Positions 26,372 to 35,964 of a stretch of 64,000 nt of DNA are shown here, piece after piece. Within the stretch, counting starts at the first letter, position 1. Each line of letters begins with the position of its first letter. The position numbers were made by a program, and so were the translations under genes. This DNA comes from JAWKWH01 sp965204295 (GTDB taxonomy: Bacteria > Pseudomonadota > Alphaproteobacteria > Rhizobiales > Rhizobiaceae): the NCBI GenBank assembly GCA_965204295.1, contig OZ241973.1:3100001-3164000 (forward strand). Reading direction: 5' to 3'. A model generated the notes under the pieces. The model made no database searches and had not been told where the DNA came from. It was given only the letters and a program-made list of their open reading frames with translations.

Positions 26372-27679
26372 ATGGGAAAAGATCTTGCCGCATTCGCCAG
26401 GAAGAACGGCGTCAAATATTTCATGATTTCGTATACGGACCTGTTTGGCGTTCAACGCGCCAAGCTGGCGCCGGCGCAGGCAATCGCCGACATGCAGGAG
26501 GAAGGAGCCGGTTTCGCCGGTTTCGCTTCCTGGCTCGACCTGACGCCCGCGCACCCCGATATGATGGCGATACCCGATTCGGATTCGGTCGTTCAACTTC
26601 CGTGGAAGCCGGACGTGGCATGGGTGGCCGCGGATTGTACGATGCACGATCGACCCCTCGGTCAGGCGCCGCGCGTGGTTCTCAAGAATCTGGCGGCTCA
26701 GGCCGCCGCGGAAGGATTGCGCGTCAAGACCGGCATAGAGGCCGAGTATTTTCTGGTGACACCGGACGGCAGCAAAATCTCCGACGAATTCGATACGGCG
26801 GAAAAGCCGTGCTACGATCAGCAGGCGATCATGCGCCGTTATGACGTCGTCGCCGAAATCTGTGACTACATGTTGGAAATGGGCTGGGATCCCTACCAGA
26901 ACGATCACGAGGATGCGAACGGCCAGTTCGAGATGAACTGGGGCTTCTCCGACGCGCTTGTGACCGCCGATCGGCACTCTTTCTTCAAATTCATGGTCAA
27001 GTCGGTCGCTGAAAAGCACGGTTTTCGCGCGACCTTCATGCCCAAACCGTTTGAAGGCCTGACCGGAAACGGAGCCCATGTACATATTTCGGTGTGGGAC
27101 AAGGCGGGCAAGAAAAATGCCTTTGCCGACAAAAACATGGAGCTCGGCCTGTCGGAGCGGGGTCGCAATTTTCTAGGCGGCATCATGAAGCATGCTTCCG
27201 CGCTCGCGGCAATCACCAATCCGACGGTCAATTCGTACAAGCGCATCAATGCTCCGCGCACGGTGTCGGGAGCGACCTGGGCGCCCAATGCGGTTACCTG
27301 GACCGGCAACAATCGCACGCATATGGTCCGCGTCCCCGGACCCGGTCGGTTCGAACTGCGTCTGGCGGACGGCGCGGCCAATCCATACCTGTTGCAGGCG
27401 ATCATTATCGCGGCCGGTCTGGACGGCTATCGTACGAAAGCCGACCCCGGGAAGCGCCATGACATCGATATGTACAAGGACGGTCACAAGGTGCGTAGCG
27501 CGCCGCGCCTGCCGCTCAATCTTCTTGATGCGTTGCGGGAATTCGACAAGGACAAGCCGCTTAAAGCGGCGATGGGTGACGAATTTTCGTCAGCCTACGT
27601 CAATATGAAAAACCAGGAATGGAACTCGTTCGTGTCTCATTTTTCCAACTGGGAACGCGAGTACACATTGGATGTCTGA
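26372..27679 (+). CDS. gmaS: Gamma-glutamylmethylamide synthetase (glutamine synthetase family, type III)
   Basis: 435 residues from ATG 26372 with GGGAGGAG upstream; the frame is open further up into mgsC. Glutamine synthetase fold motifs: metal ligands in GIEAEYFLV and ANGQFEMNWG, ATP/Glu site in GNGAHVHISVWD, NSYKRINAP, and RVPGPGRFELRLADGAANPYL near the end. It would ligate methylamine to glutamate using ATP. A true glutamine synthetase or GlnT cannot be excluded from sequence alone, but its place between mgsC and mgdA makes GmaS by far the likelier call. Its substrate is delivered by the Amt protein encoded upstream. Confidence 0.88.
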   Translation: MGKDLAAFARKNGVKYFMISYTDLFGVQRAKLAPAQAIADMQEEGAGFAGFASWLDLTPAHPDMMAIPDSDSVVQLPWKPDVAWVAADCTMHDRPLGQAPRVVLKNLAAQAAAEGLRVKTGIEAEYFLVTPDGSKISDEFDTAEKPCYDQQAIMRRYDVVAEICDYMLEMGWDPYQNDHEDANGQFEMNWGFSDALVTADRHSFFKFMVKSVAEKHGFRATFMPKPFEGLTGNGAHVHISVWDKAGKKNAFADKNMELGLSERGRNFLGGIMKHASALAAITNPTVNSYKRINAPRTVSGATWAPNAVTWTGNNRTHMVRVPGPGRFELRLADGAANPYLLQAIIIAAGLDGYRTKADPGKRHDIDMYKDGHKVRSAPRLPLNLLDALREFDKDKPLKAAMGDEFSSAYVNMKNQEWNSFVSHFSNWEREYTLDV

Positions 27680-27707
27680 CTGAAATCAATTTGGGCAGGT
27701 GATCCAA

Positions 27708-28964
27708 ATGAATCCGAAATATTCGGTCTTTTCACTGGTCAGGAACGCCTTTGGTGACCACAGGAACTGGCAGCGGACCTGGCGGGATGCAAAACCGAAG
27801 GATCGCTATGACGTCGTAATCGTCGGAGGTGGCGGGCATGGTCTTGCCACCGCATATTTTCTGGCCAAGGAGTTTGGCATCACCGATGTCGCGGTGGTTG
27901 AGAAGGGCTGGATCGGAAGCGGAAATGCCGGCCGGAACACAACCATCATCCGATCCAATTACATGCTGCCCGGCAATACCGGATTCTATGAACTGTCCAT
28001 GAAGCTATGGGAGCGCATGGAGCAGGACCTCAACTACAACACGATGGTCAGCCAGCGCGGGATTATCAATCTGATCCATTCGGACCCGCAGCGTGACGCA
28101 TTCGCCAGACGCGGCAACGCCATGAGGATCAACGGCATTGACGCGGAATTGCTCGACGGCGTGCAGGTGCGCCGGATGCTACCGTTCCTGAACTATGACA
28201 ACGCCCGATTCCCGATACAGGGCGGGCTGATTCAGCGCCGCGGCGGAACCGCGCGTCACGATGCTGTCGTTTGGGGCTATGCGCATGCCGCAAGCGAGAT
28301 GGGCGTCGATGTAATCCAGAATTGCGAGGTTATCGGACTGAGACGCGACAAGGGGCGGGTGACGGGCTTGGAAACATCCCGAGGAACGATTGGTGCGGGC
28401 AAGATCGGCATGGCGGTCGCGGGCAACTCCTCACGCGTCGCGGCCATGGCGGATTTGCGTCTTCCCATCGAAAGCCATGTGCTTCAGGCTTTCGTCACCG
28501 AAGCGATCAAGCCGCTTCTGCCGAACGTCATCACCTTTGGCGCCGGCCACTTCTATGTCAGCCAGTCGGACAAGGGCGGCCTGGTCTTCGGCGGCGACAT
28601 AGACGGCTACAATTCCTATGCCCAGCGCGGAAACATGCCGGTTATGGAAGATGTCTGCGAGGGCGGAATGGCGATCATGCCGATGATCGGCCGGCTTCGC
28701 CTTCTGCGTTCATGGGGGGGCATCATGGATATGTCGATGGACGGTACGCCCATCATCGACAGGGCGCCTGTCGAAGGCCTCTATGTCAATGCGGGCTGGT
28801 GCTATGGCGGTTTCAAGGCGACACCCGGTTCGGGGTTCGTTTTCGCCCACCTGATTGCCAGGGACGAACTCCACCGCGAAGGTGCGCGTTTCCGTTTTGA
28901 CCGGTTCGAACGCGGCGCCATGATTGACGAAAAGGGACAGGGCGCACAGCCCAATCTTCACTGA
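27708..28964 (+). CDS. mgdA: N-methylglutamate dehydrogenase subunit A (sarcosine oxidase beta-like)
   Basis: 418 residues from ATG 27708, with AGGTGAT six bases upstream; GTG 27699 overlaps that site. FAD-binding DVVIVGGGGHGLATAYFLA lies at about residues 35-55, followed by KGWIGSGNAGRNTTIIRSNY. The His in GGTARHDAVVWGYA matches the position that binds FMN covalently in heterotetrameric sarcosine oxidase. The C-terminal GWCYGGFKATPGSG completes the flavin site. With MgdB, C and D it oxidises N-methylglutamate, regenerating glutamate and releasing the C1 unit. Confidence 0.87.
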   Translation: MNPKYSVFSLVRNAFGDHRNWQRTWRDAKPKDRYDVVIVGGGGHGLATAYFLAKEFGITDVAVVEKGWIGSGNAGRNTTIIRSNYMLPGNTGFYELSMKLWERMEQDLNYNTMVSQRGIINLIHSDPQRDAFARRGNAMRINGIDAELLDGVQVRRMLPFLNYDNARFPIQGGLIQRRGGTARHDAVVWGYAHAASEMGVDVIQNCEVIGLRRDKGRVTGLETSRGTIGAGKIGMAVAGNSSRVAAMADLRLPIESHVLQAFVTEAIKPLLPNVITFGAGHFYVSQSDKGGLVFGGDIDGYNSYAQRGNMPVMEDVCEGGMAIMPMIGRLRLLRSWGGIMDMSMDGTPIIDRAPVEGLYVNAGWCYGGFKATPGSGFVFAHLIARDELHREGARFRFDRFERGAMIDEKGQGAQPNLH

Positions 28965-28984
28965 GCTCTGCGGGACCAGACACG

Positions 28985-29308
28985 ATGCGAATACATTGTC
29001 CATATTGTGGCGAGCGGGACTCCGGCGAGTTCACCTATCTCGGAGATGCGTCATTGACAAGGCCGGAAGCGACCCCGCACGATCCACCGCTGGAAAACGA
29101 CTCCGCCGCAGCGCGGGCGCTTCGCGACGAATATCATGAATATGTATATTTGCGCGACAACATCGCCGGATTCATGAGGGAGAGCTGGTACCACGGTGGC
29201 GGCTGCCGGACCTGGCTTACCGTCGAACGCAACACGGTTACTCACGAAATCAGGTCGGTTGTCGCGGCGCCCGGTGTCGGGGCGGCGATTGCGGGCAAGA
29301 AAGGATGA
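28985..29308 (+). CDS. mgdB: N-methylglutamate dehydrogenase subunit B (sarcosine oxidase delta-like, zinc)
   Basis: 107-residue small subunit. MRIHCPYCGERDSGEFTYLG gives the paired Cys and acidic start of SoxD, and SWYHGGGCRTWLTVERNT supplies the further Cys/His of the zinc site. The following YLRDN-IAGFMRE helix is also typical. It lies 20 nt after mgdA and overlaps mgdC by 4 nt (ATGA). Confidence 0.87.
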   Translation: MRIHCPYCGERDSGEFTYLGDASLTRPEATPHDPPLENDSAAARALRDEYHEYVYLRDNIAGFMRESWYHGGGCRTWLTVERNTVTHEIRSVVAAPGVGAAIAGKKG

Positions 29309-32298
29309 GGCCGATGTCCGGCGCGCAATCTCATCGCCTGGCTGAAGGCGGCGTTATCGATCGCTCGCAACGCTTGAGCTTCGCCTTCGACGGCAAGAAC
29401 TATTCCGGCCATGCCGGCGACACGCTCGCATCGGCGCTCGTCGCAAACGGGGTCAGGCTCGTTGGACGTTCCTTCAAATACCATCGTCCGCGGGGCATAC
29501 TGACCGCGGGGTCGGAAGAGCCGAATGCGCTTGTGGAGTTGCGGACCGGCGCCCGCAGGGAAGCCAATACCCGTATGACGGTCACCGAGCTCTACGACGG
29601 GCTTGAGGCAAACAGTCAAAACCGGTGGCCGTCGCTCAAATACGACTATATGGCGATCAACCAGCTGGCTTCCCCGATCTTCGTCGCGGGATTTTACTAC
29701 AAGACCTTCATGTGGCCGGCGAAATTCTGGGAGGCGATCTACGAGCCGGTGATCCGCCGGGCCGCCGGACTTGGAAATGCCGCCAAGGTTCCCGACCCGG
29801 ACCGCTACGAAAAAGCCTGGGCGCATTGCGATGTTCTGATCGCAGGGGCCGGGCCGGCAGGCATTTCAGCGGCTCTCGCCGCCGGCAGAACGGGCGCGCG
29901 CGTGATTCTGGTGGAAGAAGACTTTGCCGTCGGGGGGCGGCTGCTCGCCGAAGGCGGCGAAATCGGTCGCAAACCGGCTTCGGAATGGTTGACGAGCGCC
30001 ATGGCGGAGATCGCCTCGATGGACAATGTGCGCCTGATGACGCGGACCGCGGTCTTCGGCGTTTACGATGGTGGCACATATGGCCTGGTCGAGCGCGTGA
30101 ATGACCATTTGTCGGCGCCTCCGGCGCATCAGCCGCGGCACCGTCTGTGGCGTGTGGTGGCCAGGCGCTGTATTGTCGCGATGGGTGCGATTGAACGACC
30201 GGTCGTGTTCGCCAACAATGACCGCCCAGGCGTGATGATGGCGTCGGCGGTGCGAAATTACCTCGGCCGTTTCGGGGCCGCTCCCGGCAAGCGCATAGCG
30301 GTCTTTACAAACAACGGTGACGGTTGGAAAACCGTTGAAGCCGCCGAGCGGGCGGGAATAGAGGTTGCCGCGGTCATTGATGCGCGCGACGAAGTTCCCG
30401 CCGGGCTTGTGGCACGCGGAAAGGTCGGTGATTTCAGCGTGCTGAACGGTCAGGTCACTTCGGTTGAAGGCGGTCGGGATGGCGTATCAAAGGTCCGGGT
30501 GGCATTGAGCGGCGGCGCCTCCGCCGAGATCGACGCCGATTGTCTTGCCGTGTCGGGAGGATGGAACCCCGCTATCGGACTGACATGCAACCACAGCGGC
30601 AAGCCCGAGTGGCGTGAAGACATAGCGGCGTTCGTACCCGGCGCCTGTTCGGCCGGGATGACTGTCGCCGGCGCGGCGAACGGGGATTTTTCTCTGTCGG
30701 ATTGTCTGAAGAACGGCCACAAGGCGGGCGCCGATGCCGCAAAGGCGACCGGGGCGCCGGGCAAACCCGGCGCTGCCGCGAGGGCGGATACCGAAGACTA
30801 CTCCCAGACACCGCTCTGGCATGTTACGGGCAGGGGCAAGGCCTTTGTCGATCAGCAACACGACGTGACGTCCTCCGACGTCAGGCTCGCCAATCGCGAG
30901 GGCTTCCGGTTGGTCGAGCACCTCAAGCGCTACACGACGCTGGGCATGGCCACCGATCAGGGCAAGACGTCGAATATCGGCGGTCTTGCGATTATGGCGG
31001 AAGTATCCGGTCGTTCGATACCGGAGACGGGTACGACCATGTACCGGCCGCCCTACGTTCCGGTGTCGATCGGAGCCCTGGCCGGCCATCATCGTGACGA
31101 GGAATTCCGGGCCGTCCGCCTGACGCCGTCGCATCACTGGGCGGAAGAACAGGGTGCGGCGTTTGTCGACACCGGCCTTTGGAAGCGCGCCCAATGGTAT
31201 CCGCGGCCAAGGGAAAAGACCTGGCTTGAAAGCGTCAACCGCGAGGTGCTGACGGTCCGGAACGGCGTCGGTTTTTGCGATGTGACGACACTCGGCAAGA
31301 TCGATGTCATGGGCCCCGACGCGGGCATGTTCCTGGATCGCGTCTACATCAACACTTTCTCCACGCTTGCCGTCGGCAAGGCGCGGTACGGATTGATGCT
31401 GCGCGAGGACGGGATCGTAATGGATGACGGCACGACGTCACGTCTGGCCGACGACCGTTATTTCATGACGACGACGACCGCCAAGGCGGGACCGGTAATG
31501 CAGCATCTGGAATATTGCCGCCAGGTTCTGTGGCCCGATCTTGACGTTCAACTCACGTCGGCATCGGATCAGTGGGCGCAGTTCTCGATAGCGGGGCCGA
31601 AGACCCGCGAGGTGCTGAGCGAAATTCTCGACCCATCGGAAGATATCACCGGCGAGGGTTTTCCGTTCATGAGCGTTCGTGAAGTCAAGATTCGCGGCGG
31701 CGACATTGCCTGCCGGCTGTTCAGGATTTCATTTTCAGGTGAATTGGCGTTTGAGATTTCGGCGCCCTGCGCTTACGGCGACGCCATGGCGCGCAACCTG
31801 ATGAAGGCCGGTGAACCCTACGGCATCATCCCCTACGGCACGGAAGCGCTTGGTGTCATGCGCATCGAAAAGGGGCATGCCGCGGGCAACGAACTGAACG
31901 GTACGACGACGGCCGGCGATCTGGGCCTTGGCAAGATAATGGCCAGAAAAAAAGACTATATCGGCCGCATTTTGGCCCGGCGCGATGAATTGGTGAGCGA
32001 GGACCGCATGGTTATGGTCGGCATCAAACCGGTCGACAAACCCGACAAGCTCCACGCCGGCAGCCATGTGATCCCGAAAGGCGCCAAGCCCGGCCCCGAC
32101 ACGGATCAGGGATATGTCACATCCGCCTGTTTCTCACCGACGCTCGACCGGTATCTCGGTCTGGGAATGGTGGCGCGTGGCCGCGACCGCATCGGTGAGG
32201 TCGTCTCGGTCTGCGACCCGTTGCGCGGCAAGATTTATGATTGCGAAATCTGCGCCCCGGTCTTCTACGATCCCGACGGAGAACGTCAGCGTGCCTGA
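29305..32298 (+). CDS. mgdC: N-methylglutamate dehydrogenase subunit C (sarcosine oxidase alpha-like)
   Basis: 997 residues. An N-terminal ferredoxin-like domain (FAFDGKNYSGHAGDTLASAL) is followed by a dinucleotide-binding domain (DVLIAGAGPAGISAALAAG, about residue 178), a second nucleotide site, and a C-terminal GcvT-like H4F-binding barrel from about residue 600 (NGVGFCDVTTLGKIDVMGPD, EALGVMRIEKGHAAGNEL). The last domain would pass the methylene group to H4F, giving the substrate for FolD. ATG 29305 overlaps the mgdB stop; ATG 29314 is an alternative. Confidence 0.88.
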   Translation: MRPMSGAQSHRLAEGGVIDRSQRLSFAFDGKNYSGHAGDTLASALVANGVRLVGRSFKYHRPRGILTAGSEEPNALVELRTGARREANTRMTVTELYDGLEANSQNRWPSLKYDYMAINQLASPIFVAGFYYKTFMWPAKFWEAIYEPVIRRAAGLGNAAKVPDPDRYEKAWAHCDVLIAGAGPAGISAALAAGRTGARVILVEEDFAVGGRLLAEGGEIGRKPASEWLTSAMAEIASMDNVRLMTRTAVFGVYDGGTYGLVERVNDHLSAPPAHQPRHRLWRVVARRCIVAMGAIERPVVFANNDRPGVMMASAVRNYLGRFGAAPGKRIAVFTNNGDGWKTVEAAERAGIEVAAVIDARDEVPAGLVARGKVGDFSVLNGQVTSVEGGRDGVSKVRVALSGGASAEIDADCLAVSGGWNPAIGLTCNHSGKPEWREDIAAFVPGACSAGMTVAGAANGDFSLSDCLKNGHKAGADAAKATGAPGKPGAAARADTEDYSQTPLWHVTGRGKAFVDQQHDVTSSDVRLANREGFRLVEHLKRYTTLGMATDQGKTSNIGGLAIMAEVSGRSIPETGTTMYRPPYVPVSIGALAGHHRDEEFRAVRLTPSHHWAEEQGAAFVDTGLWKRAQWYPRPREKTWLESVNREVLTVRNGVGFCDVTTLGKIDVMGPDAGMFLDRVYINTFSTLAVGKARYGLMLREDGIVMDDGTTSRLADDRYFMTTTTAKAGPVMQHLEYCRQVLWPDLDVQLTSASDQWAQFSIAGPKTREVLSEILDPSEDITGEGFPFMSVREVKIRGGDIACRLFRISFSGELAFEISAPCAYGDAMARNLMKAGEPYGIIPYGTEALGVMRIEKGHAAGNELNGTTTAGDLGLGKIMARKKDYIGRILARRDELVSEDRMVMVGIKPVDKPDKLHAGSHVIPKGAKPGPDTDQGYVTSACFSPTLDRYLGLGMVARGRDRIGEVVSVCDPLRGKIYDCEICAPVFYDPDGERQRA

Positions 32299-32911
32299 TT
32301 TGATTTGGAACGAGACGGCCCCGCTGCAAAAGGCGGCCGATGCGAGGCGTTACGGCGTCGTCGAAGGCGACGCGGGCGTGAGCGCCGGAGAAGTAAGGAA
32401 CTTTCAGCTTGTTCTGCTCCTGGCGAGGCGCGGTCGGGCCGCTGCGATGCGCAAAAACGCAAAAACGCAATTTGGAGCGGATCCCGGAGAGAATGCGCGG
32501 GCGGTGGCGGGAAAAAACGGCTGCACGTTGATCTGGTCGGGTCCGGACCAATTCTACGCACTGACCCCCGCGGCCGGGGCCAGGCCGGTGAAGGAGTTGC
32601 AGGCAAAGTTCGCAAAGAGCGCGTCGCTCGGCGATCAATCCAGCGGCCGCTCCCTGATCAGTTTGTCGGGTCCCCGGGTTCGCGATTGCCTGGCAAAGAT
32701 GCTGTCGATCGATTTGCACCCGGACGTGTTTGCGATCGGAGATGCCGCGTCGACCCAGATGGCGCATATGGCTGTAAACGTATGGCGCGACAAGAACGAT
32801 GCATTCAATATTCTGGTGTTCACCAGTTTTGCAGAATCGCTGTGGCGGACGATTCTCCATCACGGCGCCGAATATGGCGTCGATATCGTAGAGCCGGCCG
32901 ACCTCGGATAG
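32291..32911 (+). CDS. mgdD: N-methylglutamate dehydrogenase subunit D (sarcosine oxidase gamma-like)
   Basis: 206 residues from GTG 32291, which overlaps the last 8 nt of mgdC; the longer frame from 32114 lies inside mgdC and is not coding. It has the SoxG pattern: LVLLLARRGRAAAM early, a middle SGPDQFYALTPAAGARPVKE, SLISLSGPRVRDCLAKMLSIDLHPDVF, then SFAESLWRTILHHGAEYGVD at the end. Last gene of the operon; the terminator follows 17 nt later. Confidence 0.85.
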   Translation: MPDLIWNETAPLQKAADARRYGVVEGDAGVSAGEVRNFQLVLLLARRGRAAAMRKNAKTQFGADPGENARAVAGKNGCTLIWSGPDQFYALTPAAGARPVKELQAKFAKSASLGDQSSGRSLISLSGPRVRDCLAKMLSIDLHPDVFAIGDAASTQMAHMAVNVWRDKNDAFNILVFTSFAESLWRTILHHGAEYGVDIVEPADLG

Positions 32912-32928
32912 CTGACCATGACGACAAA

Positions 32929-32960
32929 AACCAGCCGGGAAGGAAACCGGCGGGTTTTTT
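32929..32960 (+). terminator. Rho-independent terminator of the mgs-gmaS-mgd operon
   Basis: AACCAGCCGG pairs with CCGGCGGGTT (nine of ten pairs, one A-G mismatch) around an 8-nt loop, followed by six T. It ends the eight-gene operon before convergent ald. Confidence 0.88.
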
Positions 32961-32987
32961 GGTGCTCGGGAGGAACCTGACCCGCCG

Positions 32988-34103
32988 CTATGCGGCGAGC
33001 GCGACCTGCGGCTCCGCCATGGCGTAGCCCAGGGCCTCGGCGACCGGCTTGTTGGTGACCCGACCCTTGTGAACGTTCAACCCGTTACGCAGATGCGGTT
33101 CGTCGACAAGCGCTTTCAGACCCTTGTCGGCAAGCTGCAAGCCATAGTGCAGGGTGGCGTTGTTCAGCGCATGGGCAGAGGAGACCGGCACGGCGCCCGG
33201 CATGTTGGCGACGCAATAATGGATGATGTCGTCGACAACATAGGTCGGCTCCGCATGCGTCGTCGCCTTTGAGGTTTCAAAGCAACCGCCCTGATCGATG
33301 GCGACGTCGACAAGCACCGCACCCTTTTTCATGCCCGACAACATCTCGCGGGTCACGAGTTTCGGAGCGGCGGCGCCGGGGATGAGAATCGCGCCGACGA
33401 GCACATCGGCGGCGAAGCACTCCTCTTCCAGCGCTTCAACCGTGGAATAGCGGGTATGGATGCGGCCATTGAAAATGTCATCCAACTGGCGCAGGCGGGG
33501 AATTGAGCGGTCGATTATGGTGACGTCGGCGCCGAGACCAACCGCCATTTTGGCCGCGTGCAGGCCAACCACGCCGCCGCCGATAATCGCAACCCTGCCT
33601 GGCGGCACACCGGGTACGCCGCCGAGCAACACGCCGCGACCGCCATTGGCTTTTTGCAGCGCCGTCGCACCCGCCTGTATCGACAAACGACCTGCGACCT
33701 CGGACATCGGCGCAAGCAGCGGAAGTCCGCCGCGGTCGTCTGTTATCGTTTCATAGGCAACCGCGGTAGCGCCGGAGTCGACCAGACCCTTTGCCTGCCC
33801 GGGATCCGGGGCGAGGTGCAGATATGTGTACAGAATCTGGTCTTCTCGAAGCTGAACCCATTCGCACGGCTGCGGCTCCTTGACCTTTACGACCATGTCC
33901 GACCGCGCGAACACGTCCGCGGCGGCGGCAACGATTTTGGCGCCTGCGGCCTGATAGGCGCCGTCATCGGCGCCGATGCCCGATCCGGCGCCGGTCTCAA
34001 TTATAACATCGTGGCCATGGGCGACATATTCACGGACAGAACCGGGTGTCAGACCGACCCGGTATTCATGGTTCTTTATTTCCTTCGGGCATCCGACGCG
34101 CAT
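32988..34103 (-). CDS. ald: Alanine dehydrogenase
   Basis: 371-residue NAD-dependent enzyme interconverting alanine and pyruvate plus ammonia. The start ATG 34103 gives the standard MRVGCPKEIKNHEYRVGLTP, whose Lys and Arg are substrate-site residues; GTG 34112 overlaps the likely ribosome-binding sequence. Also seen are VKVKEPQPCEW, YTYLHLAPD, the Rossmann VAIIGGGVVGLHAAKMAVG and VDVAIDQGGCFETSKATTH. It is divergent from an Lrp-family gene, the usual arrangement for ald and its activator. It could release or fix ammonia beside the methylamine operon. Confidence 0.94.
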   Translation of the reverse strand: MRVGCPKEIKNHEYRVGLTPGSVREYVAHGHDVIIETGAGSGIGADDGAYQAAGAKIVAAAADVFARSDMVVKVKEPQPCEWVQLREDQILYTYLHLAPDPGQAKGLVDSGATAVAYETITDDRGGLPLLAPMSEVAGRLSIQAGATALQKANGGRGVLLGGVPGVPPGRVAIIGGGVVGLHAAKMAVGLGADVTIIDRSIPRLRQLDDIFNGRIHTRYSTVEALEEECFAADVLVGAILIPGAAAPKLVTREMLSGMKKGAVLVDVAIDQGGCFETSKATTHAEPTYVVDDIIHYCVANMPGAVPVSSAHALNNATLHYGLQLADKGLKALVDEPHLRNGLNVHKGRVTNKPVAEALGYAMAEPQVALAA

Positions 34104-34254
34104 CCTGCTCACTCCCTGAAACGGCGGCGATTGTCTGATTGGGTAAATTACAACACGAGACCGCTCGAAAGTGTTTGCGAATTTGGCTTTGTGCGCCTAA
34201 GATATTCGAAGGAGCTTGCTTGTATATATTATATCGCGGTGGAATCATTGAATA

Positions 34255-34728
34255 ATGAAACTGGACAAGATTGATATCGCGATTCTCGATACCCTGCAGA
34301 AGGACGGGCGAATCTCCAACGCGTCGCTTGCCGATACGGTGGGTCTATCCCAGTCCGCGTGCTCCCGCCGCCTCGATATACTGGAGAAGCAAGGCGTCGT
34401 TCGCGGCTATCATGCCCGCCTGTCCAACGCGGCGCTGGGTCATGGCGTTACCGTCATTGTGCATATGTCCCTGTCCGGCCAGTCGGAGAAAATACTGGCG
34501 GAGTTCGAGGCTTCGGTCAGGCGTTGCCCGAATGTGCTGGTCTGCTACCTGATGTCCGGTGAGTATGATTATCTGTTGCGCGTGGCCGCACGCGATCTTG
34601 CCGATTACGAACGGATCCACAAGGAATGGCTGTCAGCCATGCCGCACGCGACAAAGATCAATTCGAGCTTTGCGCTTCGCGAAGTGATCGACCGGACAGG
34701 ATTGGGAATCAGCGCGGAGATGGGATAG
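34255..34728 (+). CDS. Lrp/AsnC-family transcriptional regulator, probable regulator of ald
   Basis: 157 residues, complete. Helix-turn-helix in GRISNASLADTVGLSQSACS (about residues 20-40), then a RAM effector domain with SGEYDYLLRVAARDLADYER. It is divergent from ald with about 150 bp between, so alanine-responsive control of ald is the natural inference. Its intact HTH provides the in-window comparison showing what the broken putR at 2235-2646 has lost. Confidence 0.88.
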   Translation: MKLDKIDIAILDTLQKDGRISNASLADTVGLSQSACSRRLDILEKQGVVRGYHARLSNAALGHGVTVIVHMSLSGQSEKILAEFEASVRRCPNVLVCYLMSGEYDYLLRVAARDLADYERIHKEWLSAMPHATKINSSFALREVIDRTGLGISAEMG

Positions 34729-34731
34729 CCG

Positions 34732-35964
34732 TCACCCGGCGCGCCACACAAGCTGGCGGACATCGATATATTCAGACCGAAAACCTGCCTCACAGTAGTG
34801 CAGATAAAACTCCCACATTTTCTTGAACCGCTCATCGAAGCCAAGCGGTTTGATCGTTGGCCACGCGGCCCGGAAACGGGCGCGCCATTCCGCCAGCGTC
34901 CGGGCGTAATCCTGCGGGAACACACGCTCTTTCAAATAGGACAACCCCTGATCCGCGCCGAGTTTCCTTAAAATAACCGGCGTTGGCAGCATGCCGCCGG
35001 GGAAAATATAGCGCTGAATGAAGTCAGGCTGCCTGCGATACAGCGGATATGATTTTTCATTTATCGTGATGATCTGGAGTCCCGCCGTGCCACCGGGCGT
35101 CAAACACTCCTTCATTTTGCCGAAAAATACCGGCCAGTATTTTTCGCCAACCGCCTCGAACATTTCGATCGACGCGATGCGGTCGTATTTGCCGGTTTCG
35201 TCGCGATAGTCCTGAAACCTGAACTCGACCCTGTCGGAAAGGCCCGCTCCGGCGATACGCTCGCGCGCAAAGGCCAATTGTTCATTGCTGATTGTCAGGC
35301 CGGTCACTTTGCAGCCGATCTCTCGTGCCGCGAACTCGGCAAATCCACCCCATCCGCATCCGATCTCAAGCACATGGTCGTCAGGACCAATGCCGGCGTC
35401 CCGCGCAAGAGCACGGTATTTGGCGTTTTGCGCCGTTTCCAGATCATTGGTGCCACCGCCGAACAGAGCCGACGAATAGGTCATCGTCGAATCAAGCCAT
35501 TGTTCGTAGAATGCGTTGCCAAGATCATAGTGGGCGGCGATATTGCGCCTGGAACCGGTGCGCGTGTTGTCGTTGAACCAGTGTCGCAGTCTTTGCAACG
35601 CGTTGAGCAGCCGACTGGCTCCGCCGGCAATCTTGTCGCCCTCCTTCTGGTTAACGACAAACAGTTCGAGCAGCGTCGTCACGTCCGGGCTTTCCCAGTC
35701 GCCGTCCATGTAGGATTCCGCCACGCCGACGGTTCCGCCAGCCATGGCGCGACCCGGCAGTTTCCAGTTGTTGAAAACGATTTGCGCTTCGGGTCCGGGA
35801 GCATCGCCCTTCACGGTCGCGACCCGTCCGTCCGGCGTTCTCAGGGTGAGCGTTCCACGGGGTAATCCGGTTATGATGGCCAACATCATCCTGGCGCGCG
35901 CGGGAAGACCGCGAGCGAATCCTTCCAGCGAATTCAAATCGAGTTTTACCGGGTTATCAAACAT
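34732..35964 (-). CDS. cfa: Cyclopropane-fatty-acyl-phospholipid synthase family methyltransferase
   Basis: 410 residues from ATG 35964; the frame is open to 36045 but homology begins at MFDNPVKLDL. SAM-binding motif I is VLEIGCGWGGFAEFAAREIG, followed by GLTISNEQLAFAR and DRIASIEMFEAVGEKYW (with the catalytic-region Glu). NFIQRYIFPGGMLP-type text (DFIQRYIFPGGMLPT) is CFA-specific. It would methylenate unsaturated acyl chains in membrane phospholipids using SAM. It lies just outside the putative island and converges with the Lrp gene (3 bp). Confidence 0.92.
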   Translation of the reverse strand: MFDNPVKLDLNSLEGFARGLPARARMMLAIITGLPRGTLTLRTPDGRVATVKGDAPGPEAQIVFNNWKLPGRAMAGGTVGVAESYMDGDWESPDVTTLLELFVVNQKEGDKIAGGASRLLNALQRLRHWFNDNTRTGSRRNIAAHYDLGNAFYEQWLDSTMTYSSALFGGGTNDLETAQNAKYRALARDAGIGPDDHVLEIGCGWGGFAEFAAREIGCKVTGLTISNEQLAFARERIAGAGLSDRVEFRFQDYRDETGKYDRIASIEMFEAVGEKYWPVFFGKMKECLTPGGTAGLQIITINEKSYPLYRRQPDFIQRYIFPGGMLPTPVILRKLGADQGLSYLKERVFPQDYARTLAEWRARFRAAWPTIKPLGFDERFKKMWEFYLHYCEAGFRSEYIDVRQLVWRAG

